Source: Acidimicrobiia bacterium (GTDB taxonomy: Bacteria; Actinomycetota; Acidimicrobiia; IMCC26256; JAMXLJ01). Taken from it: 64,000 nt of DNA. Below, piece by piece: positions 54,143-61,874 of the stretch. The stretch lies in NCBI GenBank assembly GCA_035651955.1, contig DASRES010000081.1, forward strand, positions 62,001 to 126,000. The letters run 5' to 3'. Made by a program: the position numbers and the translations under genes. A model generated the notes under the pieces. That model ran no database searches, was not told the DNA's origin, and saw only the letters and a program-made list of their open reading frames with translations. Every line of letters starts with the position of its first letter. Within the stretch, counting starts at the first letter, position 1.

Positions 54143-54216
54143 GGGGACGTAGCTCAGCTGGCTAGAGCACCTGCTTTGCAAGCAGGGGGTCGTGGGTTCG
54201 AGTCCCATCGTCTCCA
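54143..54216 (+). tRNA. tRNA-Ala (TGC)
   Basis: A 74-nt cloverleaf: acceptor GGGGACG/CGTCTCC, D-arm AGCTCAGCTGGCTAGAGC, anticodon stem CCTGC-TTTGCAA-GCAGG with TGC anticodon, and T-arm CGTGGGTTCGAGTCCCA. CCA is not encoded. Its 3' part is repeated 5.7 kb downstream and marks the attachment site of an integrative element; the tRNA itself is complete. Confidence 0.96.
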
Positions 54217-54217
54217 C
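54175..54217 (+). repeat. attL: left copy of the 43-bp attachment repeat, inside tRNA-Ala
   Basis: Starts TTTGCAAGCAGGGGG and ends GTCTCCAC. It covers the anticodon loop through the discriminator base plus one base of tRNA-Ala and is identical to 59907-59949. Tyrosine integrases commonly use the tRNA 3' half as attB. Confidence 0.9.
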
Positions 54218-54286
54218 CGCGAAAGCCCAGGTCAGCAGGGTCGTCGCGCGTCCTGCCGGCGTGTCCACCCTCCGCCGCGCCATCCG

Positions 54287-54305
54287 CGTGCCACTTCCGT
54301 GCCAC
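54287..54305 (+). repeat. Left 19-bp repeat, possible integrase arm site
   Basis: CGTGCCACTTCCGTGCCAC, itself a near-tandem of CGTGCCAC units, lies 70 nt inside attL and recurs in the same orientation at 59781-59799. Paired short repeats inside both ends of an integrating element fit integrase arm-type binding sites; this is inference. Confidence 0.6.
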
Positions 54306-54306
54306 A

Positions 54307-54332
54307 AGACGGGGAGCCTACGCTCCCCGTCT
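54307..54332 (+). terminator. Hairpin near the left end of the element
   Basis: AGACGGGGAGC pairs with GCTCCCCGTCT over 11 bases around a CTAC loop. It lies between tRNA-Ala and the first cargo gene and may terminate the tRNA transcript or insulate the cargo. Confidence 0.55.
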
Positions 54333-54396
54333 CGAAGCGCGGGTCTGCCCCTTCCTAGTGATCCTGGGCAGAGCGCGAAGCTGTCGGGAGCGGAGC

Positions 54397-55293
54397 GTGG
54401 AGAGCGCCGACAACCCTGCACTGGGGGGATTCTCAGAGTGCGACGAGCTTACGGATCCCTTGCCTGTCAGGCAGGGCGACGTCTTCGTCTTCCTTGACGA
54501 GTACCAGGGCCCCTGGGCGCGCCTCGGCATCGTCGTTACTGCGGACTGCGACATCGCGCTGCACAAGCACGCAGGGATCCTGTCGTATGTACCTGTTCTG
54601 GAACTCACGGAGTACCTGCAGAGGTTCGTGCTCCCCCGGCAGTTGGAGCGTGCTTCGACGCCGGTCCTCGATGAGGTCCACAGGCGCGTGCGCGAACTGC
54701 AGGCGGAGCGGCGGCCTGAGTTCCCTGATCCGCTCGCGGACGACGCGATCGATCGCTGGGTGAAGGAGGCAGAATCGGCGCGCATCGCTGACGACCTCTG
54801 CGTTCCGGACGACGCGCGACCGTCCTTCGCAGAACTGATTGACCTCGCTAAGGGCTGCCTCACCGCCGGCGTCGGCGACTTTGATACGCAGTTCGAGATG
54901 CTCCGTACGCTTCGCGGCCGGGCGAGCCGCACAAAGAGGCCGGTAGGCGAGATCCTTTGGGATGAGATCCGTGAGCGCGTGCGGTCGCTTCCAGGTGACG
55001 CCTTCTTCTTGAACGCCCTAACGTCGACCGAGCGGTCGGGCTACGTCGCGTATCTTCGACTGATCCGCGAGATCAACGAGACGGAGATCGCGTTGCGGCC
55101 CCGCGATCTGCATATGAATCCCATTCGCGCGCGCCGGGTCGCTCGACTGCGGTCCCCTTATGTCTACCGCCTTACGCAGCAGTTGGCCCAGGTATTCTCA
55201 GCGATTGGTCTACCAACGGATTATGAAGATCAACGCGACAACACGGTGATGGCGCATTATGCGAGCCGACAAGTGAAGGCAGAGGACACGTAA
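54397..55293 (+). CDS. Cargo protein A of the tRNA-Ala element, unknown (partner of UvrD-like helicase)
   Basis: About 298 residues from GTG at 54397 (GGGAGCGGA upstream; the frame opens at 54358). I do not recognise the family. The N-terminal part (RQGDVFVFLDEYQGPWARLGIVVTADCDIA, shown in part) looks like a small beta-barrel with a conserved-looking CD pair and HKHAGILSYVPVLEL. The middle and C-terminal parts are helical and charged (FDTQFEMLRTLRGRASRTKR, PYVYRLTQQLAQVFSAIGLP). It shares TAATG with the helicase gene, so the two are translationally coupled and probably act together. Lower G+C and codon use (TTA, ATA, AGG) differ from the host. Confidence 0.75.
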   Translation: MESADNPALGGFSECDELTDPLPVRQGDVFVFLDEYQGPWARLGIVVTADCDIALHKHAGILSYVPVLELTEYLQRFVLPRQLERASTPVLDEVHRRVRELQAERRPEFPDPLADDAIDRWVKEAESARIADDLCVPDDARPSFAELIDLAKGCLTAGVGDFDTQFEMLRTLRGRASRTKRPVGEILWDEIRERVRSLPGDAFFLNALTSTERSGYVAYLRLIREINETEIALRPRDLHMNPIRARRVARLRSPYVYRLTQQLAQVFSAIGLPTDYEDQRDNTVMAHYASRQVKAEDT

Positions 55294-57539
55294 TGGGTCG
55301 CAATTGCGTATTTACCATCCGCTCACTCCAGGCCGTCCTGGAACATGGTGGCGATCAACGGTGGTTAGCTGAGCGGACCATTCCCAAGAATGGCGAGTGG
55401 GATGTTCTGTTAGTACATGGACCGACGGCTGATTTCATTCTGCATCGTTCAGACGATGCATCTTCGACCCGAACGATCGTATTCGCGCAGAACGAGCACT
55501 TGCTTGCCGGGCTCGCACCCGACGTATACCGCGTGGTACTTGAGCGCGTCCACCGCGTTGCCCTGGAGGCCGAGCATCCGCCCGTAACCCTGCCACTCGC
55601 GTGGAACGAGTATTGGCAGGACAACTTGATTGCGTTCTTTGCCTGTCCGCGCGACGAGGGCGCTCTGCGCTGGATCGCGGAGATACACCCACGAGGTAGC
55701 TGCGACGTCTGCTTCTGGCGGATCACGTCATCGAGTCATCAGACTGATCTCGCGCAGTTCTCGTCCGATTACTCCGCACTAGATCGCACCGTTGAAGAAT
55801 GGAACGACGCCGTAGAGTCCGCGCGGCAGCGATTTGCTGAGCTTCCCGCGCCACCGGCCAGCGCTTCCGTCCAGAACGTTCTGGATCTCGACGCGGTGAC
55901 CTTCGGTGCCGTGACGGGCCATCGCAGCTACTCGAGGTGGCTTCCGGAGCTAACTACACACCAGCGCGAGTTCGTCGAGAGTGCGACCGACCTTTCCATC
56001 AAGCTGCGAGGGCCTGCCGGTAGCGGAAAGACTCTCGCTCTCGAGCTCAAGGCGCTGCGCGAGCTTTACGGCGCTCGAGAAGCCGGGCTTTCTACGCGAA
56101 TCTTGTTCGCGACGCACAGTTGGGCGACCGCTGAGCAAGTGGATCAGGGCATCAGACGCCTGGATGAGTCTGGCGATGTCTCGCCGATCGAGGTTTACCC
56201 ACTGTTGTCGATAGCCCAGGACAAGTTGCCGGCTGAGCGGTCAGGCCATGGTTTCGACATTCTCGGCGAGGACAGCTTGAGCGGAAAGAAACTTCAGCTG
56301 GAACGTATCGACAACGTGCTGACGAGTGCCAAGCGGGGAGAATGGCTGTCTTACAGATCGAGGGTTTCCAGTCAGCTTCGCGAGCGGGTAGAGAGCGACC
56401 CCGGTTCGCGCGCGTTCAACGCGTTCGTCTGGGACCTGATGATCGAGTTCTCGTGCGTCCTGTCAGCAAACGGGATTCTCCCGAGCATCAATGCTGAGGC
56501 ACAGTACCGACATGTGCAGCGGACGCCCTGGATGATGCCGTTGGAGACGGACGCAGACAGGGCCTTCGTGCTGAGCATCTACTCGAACTACGTGTCCGCA
56601 CTCCGGGGCGAGGGCCTGCTGACGTCAGACCAATTGATCAACGACTTCCTGAACTACTTGGAGACATTCACCTGGAACATCCGTCGCGAGCACGAGGGGT
56701 ACGACCTAGTGTTCGTCGACGAGCTGCACCTCTTCAACGAGCAGGAGCGCCTGGTTCTCCACTACCTGACCCGTGATCCCGATGTGTATCCCCGTATGTT
56801 CATGGCGCTAGACCCGCGGCAGTCTCCTGCGGAGATGTATGTAGACGTGGATCGGGCCGCGATCACACGCGGCGAGAGCGGCATGGCAGACGCGTTCCTT
56901 GGAACGATTAGGTCCATGGAGCTTTCGACGGTGCACCGGTTCACGCCGCAGATCTTGCATCTCGTGCGGCACGTTAACGACACGTACCCTGCTCTTGGGC
57001 TTGGCGAGGAATGGGAGCTCGACCTGTCAGCGGTCGAATCGAGCGCTCCTAGCGGTGAAACGCCGCGACTCGTCCGTCACGCAACGCGGGCCCTAGAGGC
57101 CGAAGGTGTCCTCGCTAGGGCCGTCGACTTGGCGAGGGGTGCGACGGGAGATGCTCGTGTGGCGGTCGTCGTCCTCGAGCCGTCGTGTTTGGAGCAACTG
57201 ATCACCGCGGCTGGTAATGCCCGGTTGGGCAATGTCTCTGTGATTCAAGGTCGTGACGATATTGAGGCTTTGAGGTACACGCGCCGGAGCACTGTACTAG
57301 CGGCAGCCGAGTACGTAGGTGGACTGCAGTTCGATTCGGTGCTAGTCGCGGGTCTCCCCGACACACACACGGGTGTCGCGCACCTTGGGCACGTCCGGCG
57401 CAGATTTCTATCCCTGCTGTACTTAGCCATCTCTCGTGCAAGCAGGTACGTCGAGATTCACGTGAACGATGCAGACGGTGGCGTGCCGGACATCTTGGAA
57501 TCTGCGATCTCGAATGGAGCGCTTACAGAGCTCGTATAG
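55293..57539 (+). CDS. Cargo protein B of the tRNA-Ala element: UvrD-like superfamily 1 helicase with novel N-terminal domain
   Basis: 748 residues. The first about 225 residues are of unknown type. A superfamily 1 motor follows: LSIKLRGPAGSGKTLALELKAL (Walker A near 236-243), LVFVDELHLFNEQERLVL (Walker B DELH), MALDPRQSPAEM (motif III-like, with Q), VHRFTPQILHL (motif IV region), FDSVLVAGLPD and LYLAISRASRYVEIHV (motif VI-like SRA arginine). All catalytic motifs look present. The 5' ATG overlaps the stop of cargo A. In a tRNA-borne island with no other cargo this pairing suggests a phage-defence or DNA-processing system; that is inference. Confidence 0.85.
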   Translation: MGRNCVFTIRSLQAVLEHGGDQRWLAERTIPKNGEWDVLLVHGPTADFILHRSDDASSTRTIVFAQNEHLLAGLAPDVYRVVLERVHRVALEAEHPPVTLPLAWNEYWQDNLIAFFACPRDEGALRWIAEIHPRGSCDVCFWRITSSSHQTDLAQFSSDYSALDRTVEEWNDAVESARQRFAELPAPPASASVQNVLDLDAVTFGAVTGHRSYSRWLPELTTHQREFVESATDLSIKLRGPAGSGKTLALELKALRELYGAREAGLSTRILFATHSWATAEQVDQGIRRLDESGDVSPIEVYPLLSIAQDKLPAERSGHGFDILGEDSLSGKKLQLERIDNVLTSAKRGEWLSYRSRVSSQLRERVESDPGSRAFNAFVWDLMIEFSCVLSANGILPSINAEAQYRHVQRTPWMMPLETDADRAFVLSIYSNYVSALRGEGLLTSDQLINDFLNYLETFTWNIRREHEGYDLVFVDELHLFNEQERLVLHYLTRDPDVYPRMFMALDPRQSPAEMYVDVDRAAITRGESGMADAFLGTIRSMELSTVHRFTPQILHLVRHVNDTYPALGLGEEWELDLSAVESSAPSGETPRLVRHATRALEAEGVLARAVDLARGATGDARVAVVVLEPSCLEQLITAAGNARLGNVSVIQGRDDIEALRYTRRSTVLAAAEYVGGLQFDSVLVAGLPDTHTGVAHLGHVRRRFLSLLYLAISRASRYVEIHVNDADGGVPDILESAISNGALTELV

Positions 57540-57835
57540 AGTCTTCGCGCGATCATGGCATCTCCGGACCAGCGTGTGAATGCAAGGCTATCGGTTCTCG
57601 ATACTGAGGCGAAGGGTTTGCGCACTGGCTCAATACACTCGGCTGGCGCGCCTCGGGCGAAGTATTCGACGATGGAACCGCGCGCCTATTGGAAGACATC
57701 TCTGAAGCCGGAGATGCGAGCGGTCCACCAGAGTGTTAGCGTGAAGGGCTTGCGAGCGTCGCTCGCATGACTTTCGCGACATTCGCCGGGCCGCGCGCCG
57801 GCGACGGCCTGTTCATTTGGTTGGCTCCGGCGACA
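57540..57835. other. Intergenic region between cargo helicase and integrase
   Basis: About 296 nt between convergent genes. Two short plus-strand open frames (57555-57770 and 57767-57976) have no recognisable family, weak starts and no ribosome-binding site, and the second runs into the integrase gene. I see no clear terminator or RNA gene. Confidence 0.5.
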
Positions 57836-58987
57836 TCATGCGAGCGGTCCGGAATGCTGGGCGTTACGGGGCTCGCGGGTGTTGCTCACCGGGATAGCGA
57901 CGCTATCGAGGAAGGCTGCAATCGTCTGATCCTGTCCGTCCATGCGGTGCTGGTACCGGAGGGCGGCGGCTGCTGACGCGTGGCCGAGGCGGTGCATGAC
58001 GGCACGGAGCGGGGCACCGCTGGCGGCGGCCAGCGTCGCGTTGGTGTGGCGGAGGTCGTGGAAGCGGACGCCCTCGACTCCCGCCTTCCGGCACGCGGGC
58101 AGCCACACTCGCCTTCGGAAGTTCTCCCGTCGGAGAGGGGCGCCGTCAGGCATCGTGAAGACGAGGCCCTCGGTGCCGGGCTCGCTCCATCTCGCCAGGT
58201 GCTCGACCATGACGTCGCAGATGAACTGCGGGAGCACCACGGTCCTCGTCCCCGCGCTCGTCTTCGGCGGGCCCCACACGAAACGGCCGTTCACCTGGGT
58301 GCACTGCTCGACGACGCGGACCGTCTTGTGCAGCGGGTCGAGGTAGCGCCTCCGTAGGCCGGCGAGCTCGCCCCAGCGGAGGCCGCTGTACGCGGCCAGA
58401 AGCACAAGCGCTTGCCACCTCGGCTCGACTGCTTGCGCGATCGCGCTGACCTCTTCGACCGTCGCGCAGCGCATCTCGGGCAGCCGCTCGGTGCCGGCGC
58501 CCTTGACTCGGCACGGGTTGCGCAGGATCAGGCCCGCGTCGAGGCCTGACTCCATGACTGTACGGAGCAGCTTGTAGGTCTTCGCGACGCTGTTCGCTCC
58601 CATCCGCGTGTTGGCGTGTCGGTCCGCGATCCAGACCTGGACGTCGAGCGTCGTGATCGAGCCGACGGCGCGCTCGCCGAACGTCGGCAGGATGTGGTTG
58701 TCGAGCAGCGTCCGGTAGATGTACTTCGTGGACTCCCGCAGGTGCTGCTTCGTCATGTACCACTGCTCAGCGACGTCGACGAACAGGACCTCGCCGCGCT
58801 TCGGGTCGTGCCACACGCCGCGTGTCATGTCGGCCTCGAGGATCGACAACCACCGCGCCGCGTCGGTCTTCGTGGCGAACGTCGTCTCCGCCGTGCGGTA
58901 GCGGTTTGTCTCCGGATCGCGGTACCGCGCTTGCCACCGACCCGACGACAGCTTGCGGATCGCGCCGAACCGGCGCCGGCCGTTCAC
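57836..58987 (-). CDS. Tyrosine-type site-specific integrase
   Basis: A 383-residue phage-type integrase that would recombine the element at tRNA-Ala. An AP2-like arm-binding N-terminus (GRWQARYRDPETNRYRTAETTFATK, in part) precedes a SAM-like core-binding domain (VAEQWYMTKQHLRESTKYIYR). The catalytic domain has all residues: Arg in SGLRWGELAGL, Lys in PPKTSAGTRTV, HDLRHTNATL (His-x-x-Arg), HRLGHASAAAALRYQHR (His and the nucleophile Tyr). GTG at 58987 overlaps the upstream gene by GTGA. The gene appears complete and active. Confidence 0.93.
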   Translation of the reverse strand: MNGRRRFGAIRKLSSGRWQARYRDPETNRYRTAETTFATKTDAARWLSILEADMTRGVWHDPKRGEVLFVDVAEQWYMTKQHLRESTKYIYRTLLDNHILPTFGERAVGSITTLDVQVWIADRHANTRMGANSVAKTYKLLRTVMESGLDAGLILRNPCRVKGAGTERLPEMRCATVEEVSAIAQAVEPRWQALVLLAAYSGLRWGELAGLRRRYLDPLHKTVRVVEQCTQVNGRFVWGPPKTSAGTRTVVLPQFICDVMVEHLARWSEPGTEGLVFTMPDGAPLRRENFRRRVWLPACRKAGVEGVRFHDLRHTNATLAAASGAPLRAVMHRLGHASAAAALRYQHRMDGQDQTIAAFLDSVAIPVSNTREPRNAQHSGPLA

Positions 58988-59697
58988 TGCCCGCCGCCTT
59001 CGTGACGCTTCGCTTCACGCTCGACCAGGAGACCGACGAGCCGGCCGGCGGACACGTCCGCGTCGAGCGCCAACGCCCGGAACGCCGCCCACGTCTCCTC
59101 GTCGACGAACAGCCGCGCGAACCGACGTTCAGGCGTCCGTGCAGGCGAGCGTCGAGGGACCACGCGGTCCTGTACAGCGCGATCGACGAGCTGCGCGACC
59201 TTGTCGCCCATCGCGAGGCGCTCCCAGTACGCGGCGCCCTTCACCGTCGCCCACGCGGCGGCGTCGACGTCGATCTTCACCGGGTGGTTCGGACGGCGCC
59301 GTTCCGTCGCGGAGTCGCGCTCCGACTCCCGCCGGCGTCGATTGCGGATCGCGTCGGCCTTGCGCGTCAGGCGTCGTCGTTCGATCGCGCCACGCCGCAA
59401 CGCTTCGTCGTACTCGTACGCGGCGTCCGCGAGCGCCATCGCGTGCTCGTAGCGCGCCACGTATCGGCGCGTGAACTCGTCGACCGACTCGGTCCGCGTG
59501 CGATCGACGCCGGGCTCGGGCTCCAACAACGCCGCCGCGTCGTCGAGCATCACGGCCGGGTCGAGCGTGCCGTCCCGCGTGCTTCGCGTGCTTCGGCCGG
59601 TGCCGGTAGCGGCACCGGCAAGTCTGTAAGAGAGCTTCGGGGCGGATTCAGGCGCGCGCGTGAACAGCGCGTCGCGGTCGTCGGGGTTCGGGTGCAT
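58984..59697 (-). CDS. Ribbon-helix-helix-like element protein
   Basis: A 237-residue basic/acidic protein with no certain family. Two similar segments, KIDVDAAAWATVKGAAYWE...KVAQLVDRAV and LFVDEETWAAFRALALDAD...RLVGLLVERE, each have the strand-helix-helix pattern of ribbon-helix-helix DNA-binding proteins found on actinobacterial plasmids and islands. The central part is a charged helix rich in Arg and Glu. ATG at 59697 has GGAGACG upstream. It overlaps the integrase start, so it may regulate excision or bind the element ends (excisionase-like role is inference). Confidence 0.6.
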   Translation of the reverse strand: MHPNPDDRDALFTRAPESAPKLSYRLAGAATGTGRSTRSTRDGTLDPAVMLDDAAALLEPEPGVDRTRTESVDEFTRRYVARYEHAMALADAAYEYDEALRRGAIERRRLTRKADAIRNRRRRESERDSATERRRPNHPVKIDVDAAAWATVKGAAYWERLAMGDKVAQLVDRAVQDRVVPRRSPARTPERRFARLFVDEETWAAFRALALDADVSAGRLVGLLVEREAKRHEGGGQ

Positions 59698-59780
59698 GTG
59701 CGTCTCCGTAGTGGTCGACGGTGATGGCACCCGAGGGGAAGCGCGTGATGCAGCTGACGCGCGACCGATCGGGTGCCCGT

Positions 59781-59799
59781 CGTGCCACTTCCGTGCCAC
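59781..59799 (+). repeat. Right 19-bp repeat, possible integrase arm site
   Basis: CGTGCCACTTCCGTGCCAC, identical and same orientation as 54287-54305, 107 nt inside attR and directly upstream of the RHH-integrase operon. Confidence 0.6.
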
Positions 59800-59906
59800 T
59801 ACGGACGGCAACTCGGGGTGACGCGAGGGCACTCAGCGGTAGCGCCCAGCCCCGCTGACCAGCACTTCCGCGAATACGCCCTACTCCCAGAACCGCCTGA
59901 TCGCCG

Positions 59907-59949
59907 TTTGCAAGCAGGGGGTCGTGGGTTCGAGTCCCATCGTCTCCAC
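59907..59949 (+). repeat. attR: right copy of the 43-bp attachment repeat
   Basis: Identical to 54175-54217. It lacks the 5' half of the tRNA (the preceding sequence TGATCGCCG is unrelated), so it is not a tRNA gene but the right junction of the element. Confidence 0.9.
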
Positions 59950-59998
59950 GTGAAGCCATGAGACAGCCGTAGTCGCTGACCACGGCGCGCCGCGCCCG

Positions 59999-60733
59999 TC
60001 ACTTGTCGAGGAGCAACTCGCGGATCCGGTTGCTGGACGCGGCCGCGGCGACTGTCTTGCCTCGCGAATCCGTGTCCGCCGGGCTCGCTCCGTGTTCGAG
60101 AAGGATGGCGATGACCCGGGCCTGCTCCTCCTTTGCCGCGTCCGTCCCCGAGTTGCTTCGGCCCGTGTTCTGGACGGCGAGGTGGAGCGGCGTCGAGCCG
60201 CTCTTGTTCTTCAGTCGCGGATCCGCGCCGTGTTCGATCAGGGCCCTCACCGTCGACGAGGAGCGAGTCCTCACCGCTCGATGGAGCGGAGCGACGCCGC
60301 TCTTGTCGAACGTGTTGGGGTCGGCGCCTTTGTCGATCAGATAGACGACGACGTCCCGCTGCGCATCCGGATCCCACCGCGGCGCGCCCGGACTCCCGTC
60401 GGCGGCGTAGTGCAGTGGTTCAGCTCCTCGGCGGTTCCGCGCCCGCACAGCCGCGCCGCGTGCGACGAGCGACTCGGCGATGTCTCGTCGGTACGCGGCC
60501 GCTGCGATGTGCAGCGGTGTGTCACCCCGATACACGTGACGACGGATCTCGGTGAGGAACCAAGTGTCGGGGTGTTCGCGGCTCGCGCCGATCTCGACCG
60601 CTCTCGTCGCGAAGTCGGGCGATCGGTCCAGCTGGCGCGCAATCTCGTCGTCATCTCGCGCCGCGATCGCGCGAAACAGCGCAAGCAGCGACTCGTCGTC
60701 GGATCCGCCGCGTCGCCCACCCGACGTCGTCAC
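59999..60733 (-). CDS. Ankyrin-repeat protein
   Basis: A 244-residue protein built of about five ankyrin repeats: GDTPLHIAAAAYRRDIAESLVARGA, GAEPLHYAADGSPG...LIDKGADPNTF, GVAPLHRAVRTRSSSTVRALIEHGADP and STPLHLAVQNTG...LLEHGASPADT. No catalytic domain, signal peptide or membrane helix. I chose GTG at 60733, where repeats begin soon after; the frame extends to 61120 with unrelated sequence. It lies 50 nt outside attR. The partner protein is unknown. Confidence 0.82.
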   Translation of the reverse strand: MTTSGGRRGGSDDESLLALFRAIAARDDDEIARQLDRSPDFATRAVEIGASREHPDTWFLTEIRRHVYRGDTPLHIAAAAYRRDIAESLVARGAAVRARNRRGAEPLHYAADGSPGAPRWDPDAQRDVVVYLIDKGADPNTFDKSGVAPLHRAVRTRSSSTVRALIEHGADPRLKNKSGSTPLHLAVQNTGRSNSGTDAAKEEQARVIAILLEHGASPADTDSRGKTVAAAASSNRIRELLLDK

Positions 60734-60823
60734 CCACTCAGGTTGCCCGGCGGCAACGCACGACGCCAGCGAGACCCCGCGCGACGCCACGGCGCGACGC
60801 CACGGCGGCAGTACCCTCCGCGT

Positions 60824-61399
60824 GTGCCGAAGGGGCGGCTCGAGGCCTTCAGCGATGCCGTCATCGCGATCCTCATCACGATCATGGTCCTCGACCTGAA
60901 GATTCCGCACGGCACGCACCTGCACGCGCTCCGTCCCGACGTCCCGATCGTCCTGAGCTACGCGCTGAGCTTCGTCATCCTCGGCATCTACTGGAACAAC
61001 CACCACCACATGCTCCAGGCGACCGAGCGCGTCAACGGCACGATCCTGTGGGCGAACCTGCACCTGCTCTTCTGGCTCTCGCTCTTTCCCTTCGGGACGG
61101 CCTGGATGGGCGAGAACCACTTCGCGTCGCTGCCGACCGCCGGCTACGGCGTCGTGCTGCTCCTCGCCGCGATCGCGTACTACGTGCTCCAGTCGTGCAT
61201 CGTCGCCATGCAGGGTCCCGACTCCGTCCTGCGCGACGCGATCGGCCGCGACGTGAAGGGCAAGATCTCACCCGCGATCTACGCGATCGCGATCCCGCTC
61301 GCCTTCGTGAACCAGTGGATCGCGGTCGCGCTCTACGTCGTCGTCGCGCTCATGTGGCTCGTGCCCGACCGTCGCGTCGAGTCGCGCCTCTCCAGCTGA
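60824..61399 (+). CDS. TMEM175/DUF1211-family potassium channel-like membrane protein
   Basis: A 191-residue six-helix protein. Helix 1 carries the family signature RLEAFSDAVIAILITIMVLDLK (FSDAV motif, potassium filter in bacterial TMEM175). YALSFVILGIYWNNHHHMLQ, NLHLLFWLSLFPFGTAWMGE and YVVVALMWLVPDRRVE follow. It is predicted to form a tetrameric K+ leak channel. GTG at 60824; divergent from the ankyrin gene with 90 nt between the starts. Confidence 0.88.
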   Translation: MPKGRLEAFSDAVIAILITIMVLDLKIPHGTHLHALRPDVPIVLSYALSFVILGIYWNNHHHMLQATERVNGTILWANLHLLFWLSLFPFGTAWMGENHFASLPTAGYGVVLLLAAIAYYVLQSCIVAMQGPDSVLRDAIGRDVKGKISPAIYAIAIPLAFVNQWIAVALYVVVALMWLVPDRRVESRLSS

Positions 61400-61415
61400 C
61401 GGCCGACCTCTCCGC

Positions 61416-61865
61416 CTACAACCACTGCGCGAGCTCGACCACCGCGTGGCCCGGCCCGTCGAGGAACACGAGCTTGCGGTCCGCGAACACCATCGGCGTG
61501 TTGCGCGCGTGGAACCCCGCGTCCGCGAACGCGGCCGCCGTCGCGTCGAGGTCGCTCACGCGGAAGCAGATGTGGTTGAACCCCACGCGGTCCAGGTGCC
61601 CGGAGCCCGCGTCGCGCACGGCGTGCGGATGGTGGAAGCGCAGGAGTTGCACCTCCTCGTGCGGCTCCGCGCCCGGAACGCTCAGCGTCACGTGGTCCGC
61701 CTCGAGCCCCGAGATCCCCATGTACGCATCCATCTCCGGGCCCGAGATCACGACCGAGCGCGTCACGCGGAAGCCGAGCACGCCGAGGAACCGCGTCGCC
61801 TCGTCGAGGTCGGTGACGAGCAGCGTCAGGTGGTCGAACCGCACCGGCTCCGCGGCCTGAGGCAC
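61416..61865 (-). CDS. VOC-family (glyoxalase/dioxygenase-fold) protein
   Basis: A 149-residue vicinal-oxygen-chelate protein: two beta-alpha-beta-beta-beta modules, with FDHLTLLVTDLDEATRFLGVLGF in the first and GFNHICFRVSDLDATAAAFADAGF in the second. The metal-site residues (His in FDHLTL, Glu near EVQLLRF, His in FNHICF, Glu in VVELAQWL) are all present, so it should bind a metal. The reaction is unknown. It lies 9 nt after the hydroxyacid oxidase gene on the same strand and may act with it. Confidence 0.83.
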   Translation of the reverse strand: MPQAAEPVRFDHLTLLVTDLDEATRFLGVLGFRVTRSVVISGPEMDAYMGISGLEADHVTLSVPGAEPHEEVQLLRFHHPHAVRDAGSGHLDRVGFNHICFRVSDLDATAAAFADAGFHARNTPMVFADRKLVFLDGPGHAVVELAQWL

Positions 61866-61874
61866 GCGCGGAAC

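Larger units (their letters stand above)
54175..59949. mobile_element. Integrative element in tRNA-Ala, about 5.7 kb
   Basis: Bounded by a perfect 43-bp direct repeat (54175-54217 and 59907-59949) that runs from the tRNA-Ala anticodon loop to its 3' end. Inside are a tyrosine integrase and a ribbon-helix-helix-like gene near the right end, both on the minus strand, and a two-gene plus-strand cargo near the left end. A 19-bp sequence repeated near both ends probably holds integrase arm sites. The cargo has visibly lower G+C than the rest of the window. No replication or conjugation genes are seen, so it is a small, perhaps satellite-like, island. Confidence 0.9.

Noticed and set aside
57555-57976. 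Two short plus-strand frames between cargo helicase and integrase
   Set aside because: No family, no good ribosome-binding site, and the second overlaps the integrase end.
59648-59983. Minus-strand frame reading DGTRTHDP-type peptide at attR
   Set aside because: This peptide comes from translating the complement of a tRNA 3' half, a frequent false annotation; the region is the attachment repeat.
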